From contig NC_065425.1 of NCBI RefSeq assembly GCF_024362695.1, forward strand, positions 5,461,001-5,525,000: a DNA stretch of 64,000 bases. Reading direction: 5' to 3'. Shown piece by piece: positions 1 to 12,344 of this stretch. Source of the stretch: Pectinophora gossypiella. Lineage: Eukaryota; Arthropoda; Insecta; Lepidoptera; Gelechiidae. The stretch's first letter is position 1; every line of letters begins with the position of its first letter. The notes below the pieces were generated by a model that was not told the origin of the DNA, ran no database searches, and worked only from the letters and a program-made list of their open reading frames with translations. Position numbers and translations under genes: made by a program.

Positions 1-358
1 AGTTTTAACGGGATATACCAATATTGTTTCTTGGCCGGCACTTCACATTTTCACCAAAATGTATGAAAAATACAAGTTTTTTTTTTAATTCGAATAAAAC
101 CGAAAATATTGACGCTACAGCTTTGGTGCCATAGTAATAAATGCTCAGACGGATAAGTTCTAAGGATATATACCATTTTTGTTAATTGGCCGGCACTTTA
201 CATTTTCACCAAAAATGTATGAAAAATACAGTTCTTTTAATTCGAATAAAACCGAAGATATTGACCCTACAGCTTTGGTGCCATAGTAATAAATACTCAG
301 ACGGATAAGATCTAACGGAATATAGCAAAATTATTTTTTGGCCGGCACTTTGACTTCT
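1..358. repeat. Tandem satellite-like repeat, unit about 152-155 bp
   Basis: Two full units and the start of a third lie head to tail. The landmark 'ggccggcact' recurs in each unit, and the unit starts ('taacgggatata', 'taaggatata', 'taacggaatata') fall near positions 6, 161 and 313. Each unit also carries 'gctttggtgccatagtaata'. The array is cut by the left window edge, so copy number is unknown. It lies in what should be an intron or upstream flank of the octopamine receptor gene. Confidence 0.75.
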
Positions 359-900
359 GGGCCGAAATCCGATGATCTCCTTTAGACTACTTTGATGAAA
401 ACTCGAGCTTGGTGATATATTCAGTATATTTATTCGTAGATTCAGTATGAATATCATTATTAAGAATTCTTTTAGCAGAATAAGAAGATAAAAATGTTTA
501 CCTATTATTCAAACAAACGCTGAAATATTCAGTAAGCTACATAAGTAAGATGTCTTTTTCGTTATAAAATATTTCATGCCTTTGAAGCTTTATTCCATCG
601 GGATATTTCTTTGATTTGAGTACCTACCACATTATTACTGTCAATCATGTACGCCTAAAAAAATCCTATAAAAACCTATAAATTGGGTAAATATAAATAA
701 ATTGGCAAATAAAAGAATATCCAAATTATGTTTGTGTTATTATTATTGTTATATTATTATGCTTAAAAGTATCCAATAAAAAACAATTGCTATAATTGGA
801 TTATCTCAACTTGGAACATATTTTTTGAGTTCATACAACGAAAACTGTCTAAAAAACGTGATTGAACAGTCTGATTAAAACTGTTTAATTTTATTCACAG
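359..900 (+). other. Probable intron 5' of receptor terminal exon
   Basis: A+T-rich sequence with no coding signal or recognised repeat. It ends in a pyrimidine-rich tract and CAG directly before the receptor exon (tttaattttattcacag), a good splice acceptor, so I read the stretch as the 3' end of an intron whose donor lies outside the window. Confidence 0.6.
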
Positions 901-1638
901 ATGGCGTTCGTGATGTTAGCAGCGACATGGTTGAGTCCCATCACCATATCCTACGCCCCAATATTCATGGGCTGGTACACCACAAACGATCATCTTATTC
1001 AGAGAGACAAAAACCCAGATATATGTGATTTCATAGTCAACAAGCCTTACGCAGTCATTTCAAGTTCCATATCATTCTGGATTCCATGTACCATCATGAT
1101 ATTCACATACTTAGCAATATTTAAAGAAGCTAATAGGCAAGAAAAAGCTCTACATGCAAGAGCTGGTAATGCTATGCTCATGCATCGGCATTCGAGGGAA
1201 GTGAGCGATAAAAATGGAGCGTTACATATAAACGCCAACACACCAACCAAAGACAAAAACATATTGAAAATGAAGAGAGAGCACAAAGCTGCGAGAACTC
1301 TTGGCATAATCATGGGTGCCTTCATCCTGTGCTGGCTTCCATTCTTCCTCTTCTACGTCTCCACGTCCTTGTGTGACTCTTGTTGGTACCCAGACGTAAT
1401 AACTGTGATCATGTTTTGGACTGGTTACTTCAATTCCGCGTTGAATCCTATCATTTACGCGTACTTCAACAGAGACTTTCGTAACGCGTTTAAGAATACG
1501 TTAGCTTGCGCGTTTTGTAGCTTTTGTAAGCGAAGTGCTTCAGATCTGGACGCTTTAGATCGGTTAGATCGGAGAGGGTCCGCTCAGCTCAGAGTGCCAA
1601 TCCCTTCGAGAAGAGCATCGGATTTGGCGTCCCTTTGA
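901..1638 (+). CDS. Beta-adrenergic-like octopamine receptor, terminal coding exon (partial)
   Basis: C-terminal 245 residues of a class A biogenic-amine GPCR at the plasma membrane; beta-type octopamine receptors couple to Gs and raise cAMP. The exon opens in TM4 (residues about 1-25, ending PIFMGWYTT), then has the extracellular loop 2 cysteine (DICDF), TM5 with FWIPC, and a third intracellular loop of about 75 residues. TM6 follows the signature REHKAARTLGIIMG and has CWLPFF; TM7 has NSALNPIIYAYFNRDF, the NPxxY motif. The tail has a cysteine cluster (CAFCSFC), a possible palmitoylation site, and ends with RRAS-type basophilic kinase motifs. TM1-TM3 must lie on upstream exons outside the window: the ATG at 901 directly follows a splice acceptor and is internal, not the start. 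The family is clear from TM6-TM7; the subtype (beta1/2/3) cannot be set from this exon. Confidence 0.88.
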   Translation: MAFVMLAATWLSPITISYAPIFMGWYTTNDHLIQRDKNPDICDFIVNKPYAVISSSISFWIPCTIMIFTYLAIFKEANRQEKALHARAGNAMLMHRHSREVSDKNGALHINANTPTKDKNILKMKREHKAARTLGIIMGAFILCWLPFFLFYVSTSLCDSCWYPDVITVIMFWTGYFNSALNPIIYAYFNRDFRNAFKNTLACAFCSFCKRSASDLDALDRLDRRGSAQLRVPIPSRRASDLASL

Positions 1639-2885
1639 ATATCGCCAAATCCTAGTGTGGTGACTGCCGTTTGAGGCCTAGATAAGTGTCAACGAAGTAT
1701 TTTAGGCCAACTAATGTACTTATACCTTAAGTGACTGAGAAATTTGCATGAAGTAAATGGTATTCGATGTAAATGTGTGTAAAAAGTACTATTGGCGGAT
1801 TGTGTGCAATATTAAAATACAATTGATAAGTGATAACGAATCTCGAAGTATGTAAACGTTTATCTCGCGTTATAGATAATAATAGAAGTCATTCTGTGGA
1901 TAAGAAATCAGTGAGTTATGTAAAAATATTTTCGTCATATGGTCTTTACATTTCATTAGTGAATAAAGGCTCATTTGATAATTGTACTGCAATGTAAGAA
2001 GGTGCAATATTTAGAATAAATATCGCATTATCATAAAAAATCGCTATATAAAATTGACATTATTTATTCACAATAATTTACCTCAGATTGCGCTGCCGAT
2101 GAGTTTAATTTTTCAATGCTCCCGACATTAGTAAGTATTTTGGCAGAATGTATTTAAAATTCAATGAGCCTTTTTTAAGGGCATCCCATTACTTAAGTCC
2201 CTTTTCGTGTAGAAGGTATCTTATGGTGCGTCAAAAATGAAATATGAGGAAACGAACTTTGAATATATAAGGTTTCCTGTTCATGCGTATATATTATATT
2301 TGTTGGGGCGAATATGTTTACGACTTAGTATGTGTTGAATTTGTTGCGTGAAATTACTTTTATTATGAAATGTATATTTGTATACACATACACCAAACAC
2401 CATACTATTTATTACTTTTTATCGCAAGATGTACCAAAAATACTTTTACTTTTAAAGCAAAAAAATAATGTAACAAGATGATTCATAGCGTTTTCCTTTC
2501 GAAGCCCAGTAGAGAAAAGAATATTATGCGTATGAGCTTCGTTTATTTACTTTTTTGTTTTTCGGAAAACTAATAGCTACTTAACATTATAGAAAATTAT
2601 AAAAATATATAGGATACAGAAGGTTTCAACAAATATAATATCATCATTATTCTTGGAAAACATTATTTTGTATCTTCTTTAAAAAATTGGCATTGTGTTA
2701 CTAGTTACATTCACTGTACTAATAATAAAAGGGAAGGTACTTACTAGGGCCTGTCGTGGAAAATAATTGCCTATCTTCCGTACTATGAAAGACATAATTA
2801 TACTGAATATCAAATACTATTAAGTTTCGGCGGATCAAACACGAACACATTATTAAAGTTACACATCAAACAAACTTACCTATCC
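1639..2885 (+). other. 3' flank / probable 3' UTR of octopamine receptor
   Basis: A+T-rich non-coding sequence directly after the receptor stop codon. An AATAAA at 1962-1967 is one candidate polyadenylation signal, and other A+T-rich variants follow. No other gene or recognised repeat is visible. Confidence 0.45.
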
Positions 2886-2935
2886 GTTAATAATAATAAT
2901 AATAAAAAAGTTTATTTAGGTAAAATCTTTGTCCA
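2886..2935 (-). repeat. LINE 3'-tail fragment with (TAA)n
   Basis: A run of TAA units followed by 'aaaaaagtttatttaggtaa' is shared with the start of the insertion at 61042-61233. The layout suits the 3' end of a non-LTR element in minus orientation, heavily 5'-truncated. Confidence 0.5.
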
Positions 2936-5900
2936 ACTCGGAATTCCCCCTCACAGAATATACTTATTGAAACAAAATGTAAATAGTAAAATAAACGATT
3001 TTGATGGTTATTATTGATTGTGGCCTTTCTGCGTAAGACTATACTGATTCTTTTCTATGAGAGAATTATGTACCTACTACGATAGCTTTCTCATATTTTT
3101 TGTTACATTTAATATAGTAAGTTTGGTAAACTACATTTCTTTCTCTTCATTTGAATATTATAGTAAACATGATTTCATAAGAAATAAACAAATAATAGAT
3201 ATAAATCTATTTCATAATACATTTTTGACGTATCCAAACTTATGTAATTATAATAGGGCCTAAGTTATTTAATAGTATGCCAGTAAAGAGGCCAAAGTAT
3301 GTAAATATATTAAAAACTACTAGTTTTATTAAGCATAGGTCTAATATTATATTATAGAAACAATTCTATATTTAAGTTCAGTGTAAATATAGTTTTAAAT
3401 AAATATAAACATGTAAAAAATAAGTCAAATAAGAAACGAAATCAAATATTGAACTTAAGTTTATATTTTGTATTGAAATTCAAAATACAAATGTCATTTT
3501 TAGATTTTGTAATGAAACCGTACACAATATTGTATTTTCAAAATTACCCAGACGCTTTGATGGTATTTGTCAAGATGTTTATCATTTTCTATTAATTTAA
3601 CATGATGTTTCAACAAACTGGAGATATTTAGAAAAAAAAAAAGTAATATTAATAGTTTTTATCAGTTTTATAAGCGTACTTCAAAAACTATATCTTTATT
3701 CCACTGATATAAAGAATCGTTTGGCCCTAAAATACTTTTGAGTACATATTTATGATTGTAAACTGTTACTGTTTAAAACTCTAACCCAAAGTTTTAGAAT
3801 AAGTAGCAAATATATAATGTAAATAGTAAAACTCAATAGTCGATGAGATTGTAGATTATTTAGATAGTAAGTTATTCAGAATAGAATTTAAAGAGATTTC
3901 GTTTAAACTATAGGAGGATACGATAAAGATATGGGGACAAATAACGCTTCAATAGAGAAAAAAAAACTATTTTTAAAATAATTATCGATGTGCTACGGTT
4001 AACAAACCCTGTTAGATTCGGTGTGTCAGTGTTTTAATTATTTATAGTAACGTGAAACTAACTATACTAAAGTACTAATTCTCCAACTAACTGAAGACGT
4101 TCTTAACTTTATAGTGTATCCTTCTGTCGTCATTTCCGCGACGCCATTTCTGTCACATCATTTTAGTGACGTCATTTCCGGACCATCATTTATATGGGTC
4201 TACCGAATACTTGAAGTAGATTTTAGTCAGTTTTGAGATCTTGAGAATTAAAATCTCTGTCTGCCTTAATACCTACACATAAAAAAATCTTCATTCGGTA
4301 ACATGACTAAAAACTACTCGCACTAAGTCCTAGTACCTAGTATAAGCAAAGACAAATCCCTTTTAAAATATAATTTAAAGAACTAGTATATATCTATAAA
4401 AATCATTCGTGTCATTCATTAAATCTTTCAGGAACTTCTAAATACAATTTGGACTAATGTAGCGAAAAAAATATTATTTTAAACCTTTCAAATGTTCGCT
4501 ACTCTAAATTCAATGTGTCTTCCTTTTTAATAAGTATTAAGGCTCAACCTATATTGTAATAATTTAGGTAGAATTTAGGTAAAATATAGAATTAGATATT
4601 TATTAACGAATTTTCGAAGATCATAGCCAATTTTAGTGTCTGTTTAGAGTATGTGCCCAATATTATAATGTGTATTTATGTGACAAAATGGTGAAAATTA
4701 AATGTCACATTTCCACTTGGTTATTTAAAGAAGTAACTGTTCTAGTCTTTAAGAGCAAATTATTATTCGTACAAAATAATACGTAAATCAAAATAAAATA
4801 TGATTTAAGCATATTTAATTTTTGCCATTTTCGCTAATTCCTTGGGTACATGCGGCTGTAAGTGTAAAAAAAGTAATAATAAATGGTTGTGACTTCTTTA
4901 GATATTACAACTTGCTAACAAAATCAATCATATCTGACTTTACCAATAAATTAATCAAAATAATATTTTTCCAAAACTATAAAAACCACCTTCGCGTTTT
5001 TATTTTTGAATACTTAATAATATTTAAATTTTAAATCAAATGTACGATATTTATTTTTACCACTGAGAAAATGTTTTGTTCGGATACTATTTAATATTGT
5101 ATTGAAAGAATTCTATATTTATTACTAAACGAATCCTAAGCTGTTATAAATATAATTTGTTTTAGTTGAGATCCGTCCATTTGCTTTTTTCTTAATACTC
5201 CTTTGACAAATTGTCTCAAAAGACGTACTTTCTTAAAAATATAATATATGTATAATTATGAAACTTTTTAATGTGTCTCAGTACATTTTTTGAGACATTT
5301 TGGTTAGTAAATAGTACTATAGCTTGGTGTATTTATATACGTAGTAACTGTACACAATTTGTAGAACAATATGTGTATTTTTGTTATAAATACTTAAAGG
5401 TTAAATACAGCACCCGATTAGACTTTAGAAAATCTAGTTAATAAACTATATATTAAATAAAAATATGTATAAATATATATTATAAACTTAGCTTCAAAGA
5501 ATACCAAAGCATGTATAACTGTATCTACCCTTTAAGAAAGGATAACAAAAAAACACGAATGAATGTGAAACGTAAAATTGTAAATAAAATTACTAAATGT
5601 CAAACTTAATAATAGTTAGTTACCATTTTGAATAGAATTTTAATTTTTATCATAGCTGCGTTATATTATAAATTAGATAAAAATAACAAATTACACAGCA
5701 ATATTTATTATTTAAATCATTATCGTTATAATATTAAATGTAGATCAGTGTATAGCATTATAATGTAGTATTTTCGACTGCCTTTTGCATCTTTTCTAAA
5801 TATAAAACTTATACTTGCTTGCTTTATTTCGGTTGCGATACAAAAATATAAATACTTTATAAAATTATTTAACTAAAGAGTTTCATATCAATTAAGTTAT

Positions 5901-6870
5901 TCACAATATATCAGTCAGTTCATATTTAAATAATTAATAAAATTATTTGATAAAACTTACATTTAAAATTGCTTTGCATATAACGGGTTGTAATTAGATA
6001 TTAATTAAAAACTACGATGTGTCTCTAGATTATTCAAATGATTGATCAAATGAAAGCATTTGGTAATTTAATGTAGAGGACAAGCATTTTGCAATAGAAA
6101 GCTCATAAATAATGTAAGTCAAATTGCATGTAGTATTTTTTAGCTCAATGAACTACCCTGTTGTCTAATTCGCCAATAATATAATACTTGTCTACTAGGG
6201 ATTACATCATTACATGCAATATATCTTTAATTATTTGTGGGTTAGAAGTTCCTATTGTAAAATGCTCCAAATAGTAAAACAATGAAGAGATCCGTTGTAT
6301 CAGTGATATTTTCTGTTACCATTGTGAAAATATTTTAAGGTATTTTTAAACATTTACGTTGCATCCATTAATGGACTGTGATAAGTTACCCAGTACTCCT
6401 AAAGAAAACATTATTATTAAATAATAATTATTAAATAAAGAAATTACCCTCATCACAAATGTTACAACTTTGTTATTATTTTTTCAGAGTTTATTATCAT
6501 ATTTTAATTTTATTAATTGAAATAAATCGCGAATATTAAATTAATGTACATTTAGTTGTAAATATTCATTTTATTGCAGTGATAATTATAATGGTTATAA
6601 TTGAATTGTTAATTAAAAGTGTTGATTAATTATTTGTAAAAGATGCATGGTGAGATTTTAACCTTTAGGTATTTACCTAATATGTGCGTGTAATCAAAAT
6701 GCTTTTTACAAAATAAACGAAAATTGTTTCGTATATAAATTTTGTTTCATTTTGTACTTACTTTTGTAAATACCTAACTTATCTGGAATTAAATATCTCG
6801 TAAAATTTACGTCTTGATACAACTGCGCGTGGACAAATTTTTTACCCCTTATTTATTGGAGATATACATT
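2936..6870. other. A+T-rich intergenic DNA, nothing recognised
   Basis: About 3.9 kb of A+T-rich sequence with only short chance reading frames, the longest near 70 codons. I see no domain, RNA gene or clear repeat. It could include more receptor 3' UTR or old, decayed transposons. Confidence 0.5.
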
Positions 6871-7051
6871 ACATCACTAATTTAAGAGCCACGCTCTTGT
6901 CGATGTAGCATTCTCCATGCTACTTTTTAGGGAAAAATAGGGCAGTGATTTCCCTCTTGCCTTCAGCCTGGCAGTATTCTGTCTGACGCGAGTGGAATGG
7001 CGCCCAGAGTAGTCTATTTCAAAGCCGAACTAGGACTCCTGTCCTGTGTGG
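6871..7051 (-). repeat. RTE-tailed SINE-like repeat
   Basis: Reading the minus strand, the 3' end matches the terminal codons of an RTE-type LINE ORF (WRMLHRQERGS-stop, then ATC-rich tail), here seen as 'gccacgctcttgtcg'. It is joined to an unrelated body containing 'gtctgacgcgagtggaatgg'. Other copies are at 7909-8025, 17103-17290 and 24690-24825. The body is the same in each, so this is a chimeric non-autonomous family rather than an RTE remnant. Confidence 0.65.
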
Positions 7052-7574
7052 AAAAATACAGAGCTCATAAAAATTACATTTAAATTAGTTCGGCGTATTA
7101 TTCTATTGCAAGTTTATTAAGCAAAGGAACGATAGTATACATTTCGATGCTACGAGGCAGGTAAGTCACCTCTACGTCAATGTACACACTGGCGGTAACG
7201 GTTGCATCATTCAAAGGGATGTTTGGAATGTCCGAGTACACAGGTATGTAAGTATGTTCGCGCAGAAAATCGGGTGACCCTAGACCCGGTTTCATAATTG
7301 GGTCGTGTACTAGGTTCAAAATAAATTATGAAATTCTGATTACTAAATAAAGACACATCTAAAACAAACGAAAAACATTTTCTCTTTTCCATTTAACTCA
7401 TTTACGAATTTTAATCAAGAGAAACGTAATAATAAGTCTGGTATTTTATCACGTTTTTCTATGACGTCATAGTGTGCTTTTTCATACAATTTCCGCAGTA
7501 ATTTTATGTTTGACGTTTAGGAAAAGGTAACCGATTTGACTACTTGGAAACTAATAGCCTATTGCTTCTGCAAC

Positions 7575-7735
7575 ATACTTCAGGCCCCCCATGCCTGCCG
7601 TCTCCGCTGGTGTGGTCGACGTTCTCTCTCTTTCAGCACTTATCGGTATCGGTTTCCACCAAGGGCCGCAGCTGGTTTTCTCAAAGAGCTGACGCTTCCC
7701 ATTCGTCCATCTATTTAACTGCCGACTTTTTTTAA
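7575..7735. repeat. Interspersed repeat, family shared with 8845-9060
   Basis: The segment with 'gtggtcgacg' and the later 'cattcgtcca' resembles 8845-9060 and 43925-44065. It gives two overlapping 60-codon frames that I do not regard as coding. Class unknown. Confidence 0.4.
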
Positions 7736-7908
7736 ATTTATTTATAACACTTCACAAATCTCACATACATTCACAGATACAGTGAACATCGCTATACCTA
7801 AACAGGTTTGTCTCGATGCCTTCTTCGGCATAGGTCACTTTATTAGCACGCTTTGTCATTATCATATTTAAAGTACTTATACAACATAAATCTTTACTAC
7901 TAAGTGCC

Positions 7909-8025
7909 TCATCATCATCACTAATTTAAGAGCCACGCTCTTGTCGGTGTAGCATTCTCCGAACTCTCCATGCTACTTTTTTAGGGAAAAATAGGGCAGT
8001 GGTTTCCCTCTTGCCTTCCGCCCAA
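7909..8025 (-). repeat. RTE-tailed SINE-like repeat, truncated copy
   Basis: Begins with a CATCAT tail and the RTE-type terminal codons in minus orientation, then the body up to 'tttccctcttgccttccg'. The rest of the body seen at 6871-7051 is missing. Confidence 0.6.
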
Positions 8026-8237
8026 CCCCTACCTAGTTATAATGAAACAGTGCCTACTTAGTTATAATAAAACAGGTAGTAAACAGAAATCACATATCGA
8101 CTGGCAGTAGGCAGTCTCCGATGCTTGCAGCCGGAAGTCAATAAACCACTATTGATTATGGTAAATCTGAACCAAATGATGTCAAAAAAGGCACAGAATC
8201 TCCACGTCACTAATAACACTTAAATAGTCACTGTGAT

Positions 8238-8345
8238 TTTGTGGTTCACCGGATTGGTTATCAATCGGGGAGCGCCAGTTCGAACCCCGGTACCGGACTT
8301 GCACCAACGAGTTATTAATTTATCTTAAGTGCAGTTTTCACTAAC
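8238..8345 (+). repeat. tRNA-like SINE fragment
   Basis: Contains a pol III box-B-like 'agttcgaaccccggt' with an imperfect tRNA-like head before it. There is no foldable cloverleaf, so it is a SINE fragment rather than a tRNA gene. Confidence 0.45.
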
Positions 8346-8384
8346 ACAGTTGACTCGAGCATTATAGATGGCGATACGGGTTGC

Positions 8385-8510
8385 CACCTATCACGTTGGT
8401 CTAACAGAAAGCTCGGTGAAGTGTACTTGGTTGGTGTATTGCTATGGATGTACCTCTGACTACACCAATTGGGGATATAGTCGCATGCATGTACGTCCAG
8501 AAAACTTTTT
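8385..8510 (+). repeat. Interspersed repeat ('gttggtctaacagaaagctc' family)
   Basis: Recurs at 9705-9810 on the same strand and in reverse at about 43135-43250 and 57015-57130. All share 'ttggtctaacagaa' (or its complement), and the two + strand copies also share a 'tatggatgt' block. Probably a SINE; its promoter head is not clear. Confidence 0.55.
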
Positions 8511-8844
8511 GTACCATTTTAATTTCGGCGTTCCTCGGCCATTAATGACAATTAGACCAAATTTATATCACAAAGTCCACATCCGTTTAAACTTTAAATT
8601 ACAACGGGAGCTACATTTAGAACAAAAGGGAAGCATGGAAAAGTTGTTTTGTAAAACTGTCGAAGTTCCAGGGATAAATTTACAAGCACAGTCGTAAAGT
8701 GTGGGCGGAATAAAATTAGTCGGCTCCATCGCATCGTGGTTTAAGGACTCGACTTGGCCTGATAATAAGAGATGGAAATAGGGATGAGAAACATGTATTG
8801 TAATTTGATGCGATATAGTATCAATGCGGATGGACGTAATATAC

Positions 8845-9060
8845 GATCCCGACGACCTGATCACTCTAGCCATAGAGGCAGCCAATCAGCTCGCGACACC
8901 TTACACTTCAGGACCCCGATACCGACCCCGCCGGCGTGGTCGACGATTTCCCTTGGCCTGTTGTCTTAAACGTTGTACTGGGTGAGAGCCTTTAAGCGCT
9001 CCCCATTTGTCCGGCCAAGTAGTTAATGCCATCTGCGGCAAATCTACAATAAGTCACGTC
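8845..9060 (+). repeat. Interspersed repeat ending 'aagtagttaatgccatctg'
   Basis: The 3' half ('gccaagtagttaatgcca', then 'aataagtcacgt') recurs at 43975-44065 and, reversed, at 22905-22975. The 5' half recurs at 7575-7735. A dispersed element of unknown class. Confidence 0.5.
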
Positions 9061-9704
9061 AAAAAAAAGTATTAATGCGGGCACTATCGACAAATGTTGT
9101 TCATTTGCATACCTACGTCATCGAGATGGACGAAGCTACAAAAAAAACAAATTATATTTTGAAATAATTTTATTATGATATGACTTTTAAAATAATTATA
9201 TAAAATAAATAATTTTCAACCCTCATAATTCCACCTAAAGACCTGCAGCGACAATCGCGCCGCGCGGGACGCGAAATATATTTTATTCTTAAGTTGACAT
9301 AAGTTAGTTTTATTTTATTGTTTTGTTAATTGACATTTAAATATTATTGTGTTGGGAGATATGCCTGTAATGATAATATTTTGGTCTGTGTAAATAAATA
9401 AATAAATATCGAGAGCGACCAATAGCTGGACGACGTCTATCCACGTAGATAGCATTCGTTATGAATGTATAACCTTGATAGCAATGTTGCAATTGGACAT
9501 TTTCACATATAAAAGTGCTCAATGTCAAAAAATATGAATTGCTTCGATGTGACATTTTTAACTCTTAAGTTCTTTTTAGGTTAATACCTAGATTTTTTTT
9601 TGATTTACTTACAAAAAAGTGAGAAAACAATTAAACACGAAATTTAAGTACAAAAAACTTAGCATTAAAGTGTTGTTGAAGTTTCCAAAATAAAAAACAT
9701 TGAA

Positions 9705-9810
9705 AGTCACATTGGTCTAACAGAACGGTGAGGTGTCGGTTCAGTTCATCTTGCTATGGATGTGTCTCTCTACCCCGATTGGGATATAATCGTGAGCTAA
9801 TGTTATATGT
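9705..9810 (+). repeat. Interspersed repeat ('ttggtctaacagaacgg' copy)
   Basis: A second, diverged copy of the 8385-8510 repeat, with the same order of blocks (ttggtctaacag, tatggatgtgtctct, gattgggatata). Confidence 0.5.
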
Positions 9811-10069
9811 CCAAAATAAATTTCAAACCGAAATTGTGTCACCTCGGATTACGGGCTAAAAAAGTTAGTCGTATTATTGGAGTGGCGATAGAAATAGCTC
9901 TGGGCCGCGTGTGTGTGGTTGATGTCCAATGATTAAGTAGATAAATATTTTAGGCTGAGACGGGACTGACACCTTACAGGCGTGCAAACTTTAATCCACC
10001 CTCGCAATCGCAAATAGATTGGGCAGAGCTACTAGTTATCAAATAACTTGCAGCTATCCTTAACACTCT

Positions 10070-10441
10070 TAATGGTACTAATTCCTGCCGACAACATGTA
10101 ATTTTATTTTAAGTTATACCTGTCATTTTCTTATCCATCGAAAAGGAAAGGGACCGGTAATGTTTATAGAACACACGTCAATTTGAGGCTCAAATCTAAA
10201 ACAACCCTCAAAAAATTTTACATTGGCCAATAACCCGTCAGAATTAAGTTGACAACACGTCAACCGGTTCGCATACCAGCAAGGTAACTAATTGATTTGA
10301 CCGCGTTATTCATTTTTCACTCATTGTTTTTAAAATCAACAGCTGTCAATCATCCGTCTCTTTCCATTTCGCGGGATTAGAAAATGACAGGTATAACTTA
10401 ATATAAAATTAGATGGTGTCTGCAGGAATTAGCACCAATGT
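10070..10441. mobile_element. Palindromic MITE, family C, about 370 bp
   Basis: The two ends are inverted copies. The left end reads 'ctaattcctgccgacaaca' then 'aagttatacctgtcatttt'; the right end reads the complement ('aaaatgacaggtataactta', then 'tgtctgcaggaattag'). Between the arms lies 'ccaataacccgtcagaatta' with no coding capacity. Related copies are at 15390-15917 and 38690-38940. A non-autonomous DNA element; superfamily not determined. Confidence 0.65.
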
Positions 10442-10574
10442 CCTGAGATGGATATGAGTTAACATACCATACGTTGACAGGTAATCAACCCACTGTCCAT
10501 CTTGGAAAAATGACACCATATTGACTTTTTTATCTACATAACATAGCATTAATTTACGTCTGTGGTTTATTTAT

Positions 10575-10800
10575 AATATATACATTATACACCCACGCCT
10601 CGCCAGCTATATTTTAGTCCCATGTAAGGGGGCGACCCTATTGCCATTAACCGAACACAAATTATGGAAACTACATGATATCAATTATCTATGATCCAAA
10701 GATGAATTCAAACTCACAAAGTGGAATTCCGTTGTTCAGTATTACGATGTAAGTCACGCGGTCTCCAAATAAGGGCCTTAACCAAATTGACAATTGATAA
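10575..10800 (+). repeat. Interspersed repeat ('cacgcctcgccagct' family)
   Basis: Shares the ordered blocks 'gccagctat', 'aagtcccatgtaa' (diverged), 'ccattgccattaacc' and 'gatatcaa...tatgatcc' with 50595-50815, and parts with 59935-60130. Non-coding, probably SINE-like. Confidence 0.55.
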
Positions 10801-10854
10801 AAACGTACGGGATTGACATGTAACTTTATATCAATCTCATAGGTACATGTTATC

Positions 10855-11110
10855 AATTCAAATTCAAATAATTTATTTCAGACCATAATAACGTCTATAG
10901 AAAAAATAAATAATAATAAACAATAAATAAGTACAAATAATGTTAAAAAATAAAAATTACAAATACATAAAAATTATAAACTGAAATTAAAAACCAAGAT
11001 TAAAATTAACATCACAATCAAAAATAAAATTAAAATTAAAATCATAATCAAAAAATAAAACAAAATTAATATTAAATTACATAGGAGAAATGAAAATAAA
11101 AATTAGGAAT
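10855..11110. repeat. Low-complexity A-rich tract with LINE-tail start
   Basis: Starts with 'ttcaaattcaaataattta', a microsatellite-like end typical of CR1-type 3' tails, then about 220 bp of AAT/AAAT-rich simple sequence. Confidence 0.45.
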
Positions 11111-12340
11111 ACAATCAAGAATTAATATTATTTTTTTTAAAGAAAAATGTCATTGTCGATTGTCATAATCGTTTGCAATTTAGCTAAGTAAGGGCCCAGA
11201 AGTTTATTTCCTCTTTCGAATAAGTACTTACATTTCATACTCCTGATAAGTACAACACTAGCTTTAAACCTGCTAAGAATTTAGTGCTAAAGTTTAGGAA
11301 CGTAACGTGTCTGTATTAGTATTGGCGGTGTGCACATCGAGGAAACACTTTATTTCGAGTTTGTTTAAGTTTACCTCAAACATTAAGTAAAGTCTACGGT
11401 TTCTAGCGAAGTCGAGAATGTCAATCAAGTAAAACTGATCAACGATCATTATCTTAATTTAAACGTGGAATGTACCATTCGTTTAAACTAGTTTGTGCAA
11501 TCCTATTGGACCAATATGATTGATTGATTGATCGGAATAGATTAATTGATTTGATAGGTTCGCAACTCTCTGTATTGGTTAATATTTGTCAGTTTCTCCG
11601 TTTTAATATTTTTCGGAGAAGACTTTCTCCGGACGGGCAGCCTAATAAAAAAATCGCGTGAACGGTTTTTTTGAAATATCACACTCAGATGTAATTTTGA
11701 GAAATCAGTATAAATAATACTTTCGTTTTGGCGTTTCGTAAAAAGTACCTCATTTGATTAGATTTTGAAGTAGCCTATTAAGTAATTGAAAGAAATTGAG
11801 GGTTTGTTAAAGAAAATATCATCAAAATGTGGTTTTTTTTTAACAAAGACGCTTACGATGTTTTCATTATAAGGCGAATTTATCTTTCCGGACATTTCGT
11901 TAAAACTGACAGAAGATCACACCTCTACTTGCAACGTAATGAACAAATTTTCAGACCCCATAAGTTAAACAATAGGTTTTGGATTTTGAAAGGCATCTGG
12001 GCCTTACCGCCTTATTCCAAACTTTAAAAACTATCGACGGTTGCAGCATGTACCTAGTGATTTAGCCGCTCAATCATCGTACTACAAAATTTCACTATGT
12101 CGTGTGCCAAGATGGTGTTTTCCGACCTGAACAATTTGCATGACACATAATCAAAATGATTCTCACAAATAAACATGACGACTTCATTATTATCATTCTG
12201 TTTACGATAAAACACTCAAACTATTTATACATGTACTAATACACTGGAGTGTAATGGGTTTGGATTTAGTCCAATAATTCAATGATACGGACCAATGTCA
12301 TCAGACTCTTGTATAAATAAATTTATGTCGATTAATTATC
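11111..12340. other. Intergenic, nothing recognised
   Basis: No coding domain, RNA gene or repeated family identified. The 66-codon frame at 11827-12027 has no features I recognise. Confidence 0.45.
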
Positions 12341-12344
12341 ATCA

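Noticed and set aside
901..903. ATG at 901 as a receptor start codon
   Set aside because: It directly follows a splice acceptor and starts within TM4, so it is an internal methionine or a junction codon.
8368..8885. Overlapping 109- and 105-codon frames on opposite strands
   Set aside because: Overlap an interspersed repeat (8385-8510); no domain or signal peptide.
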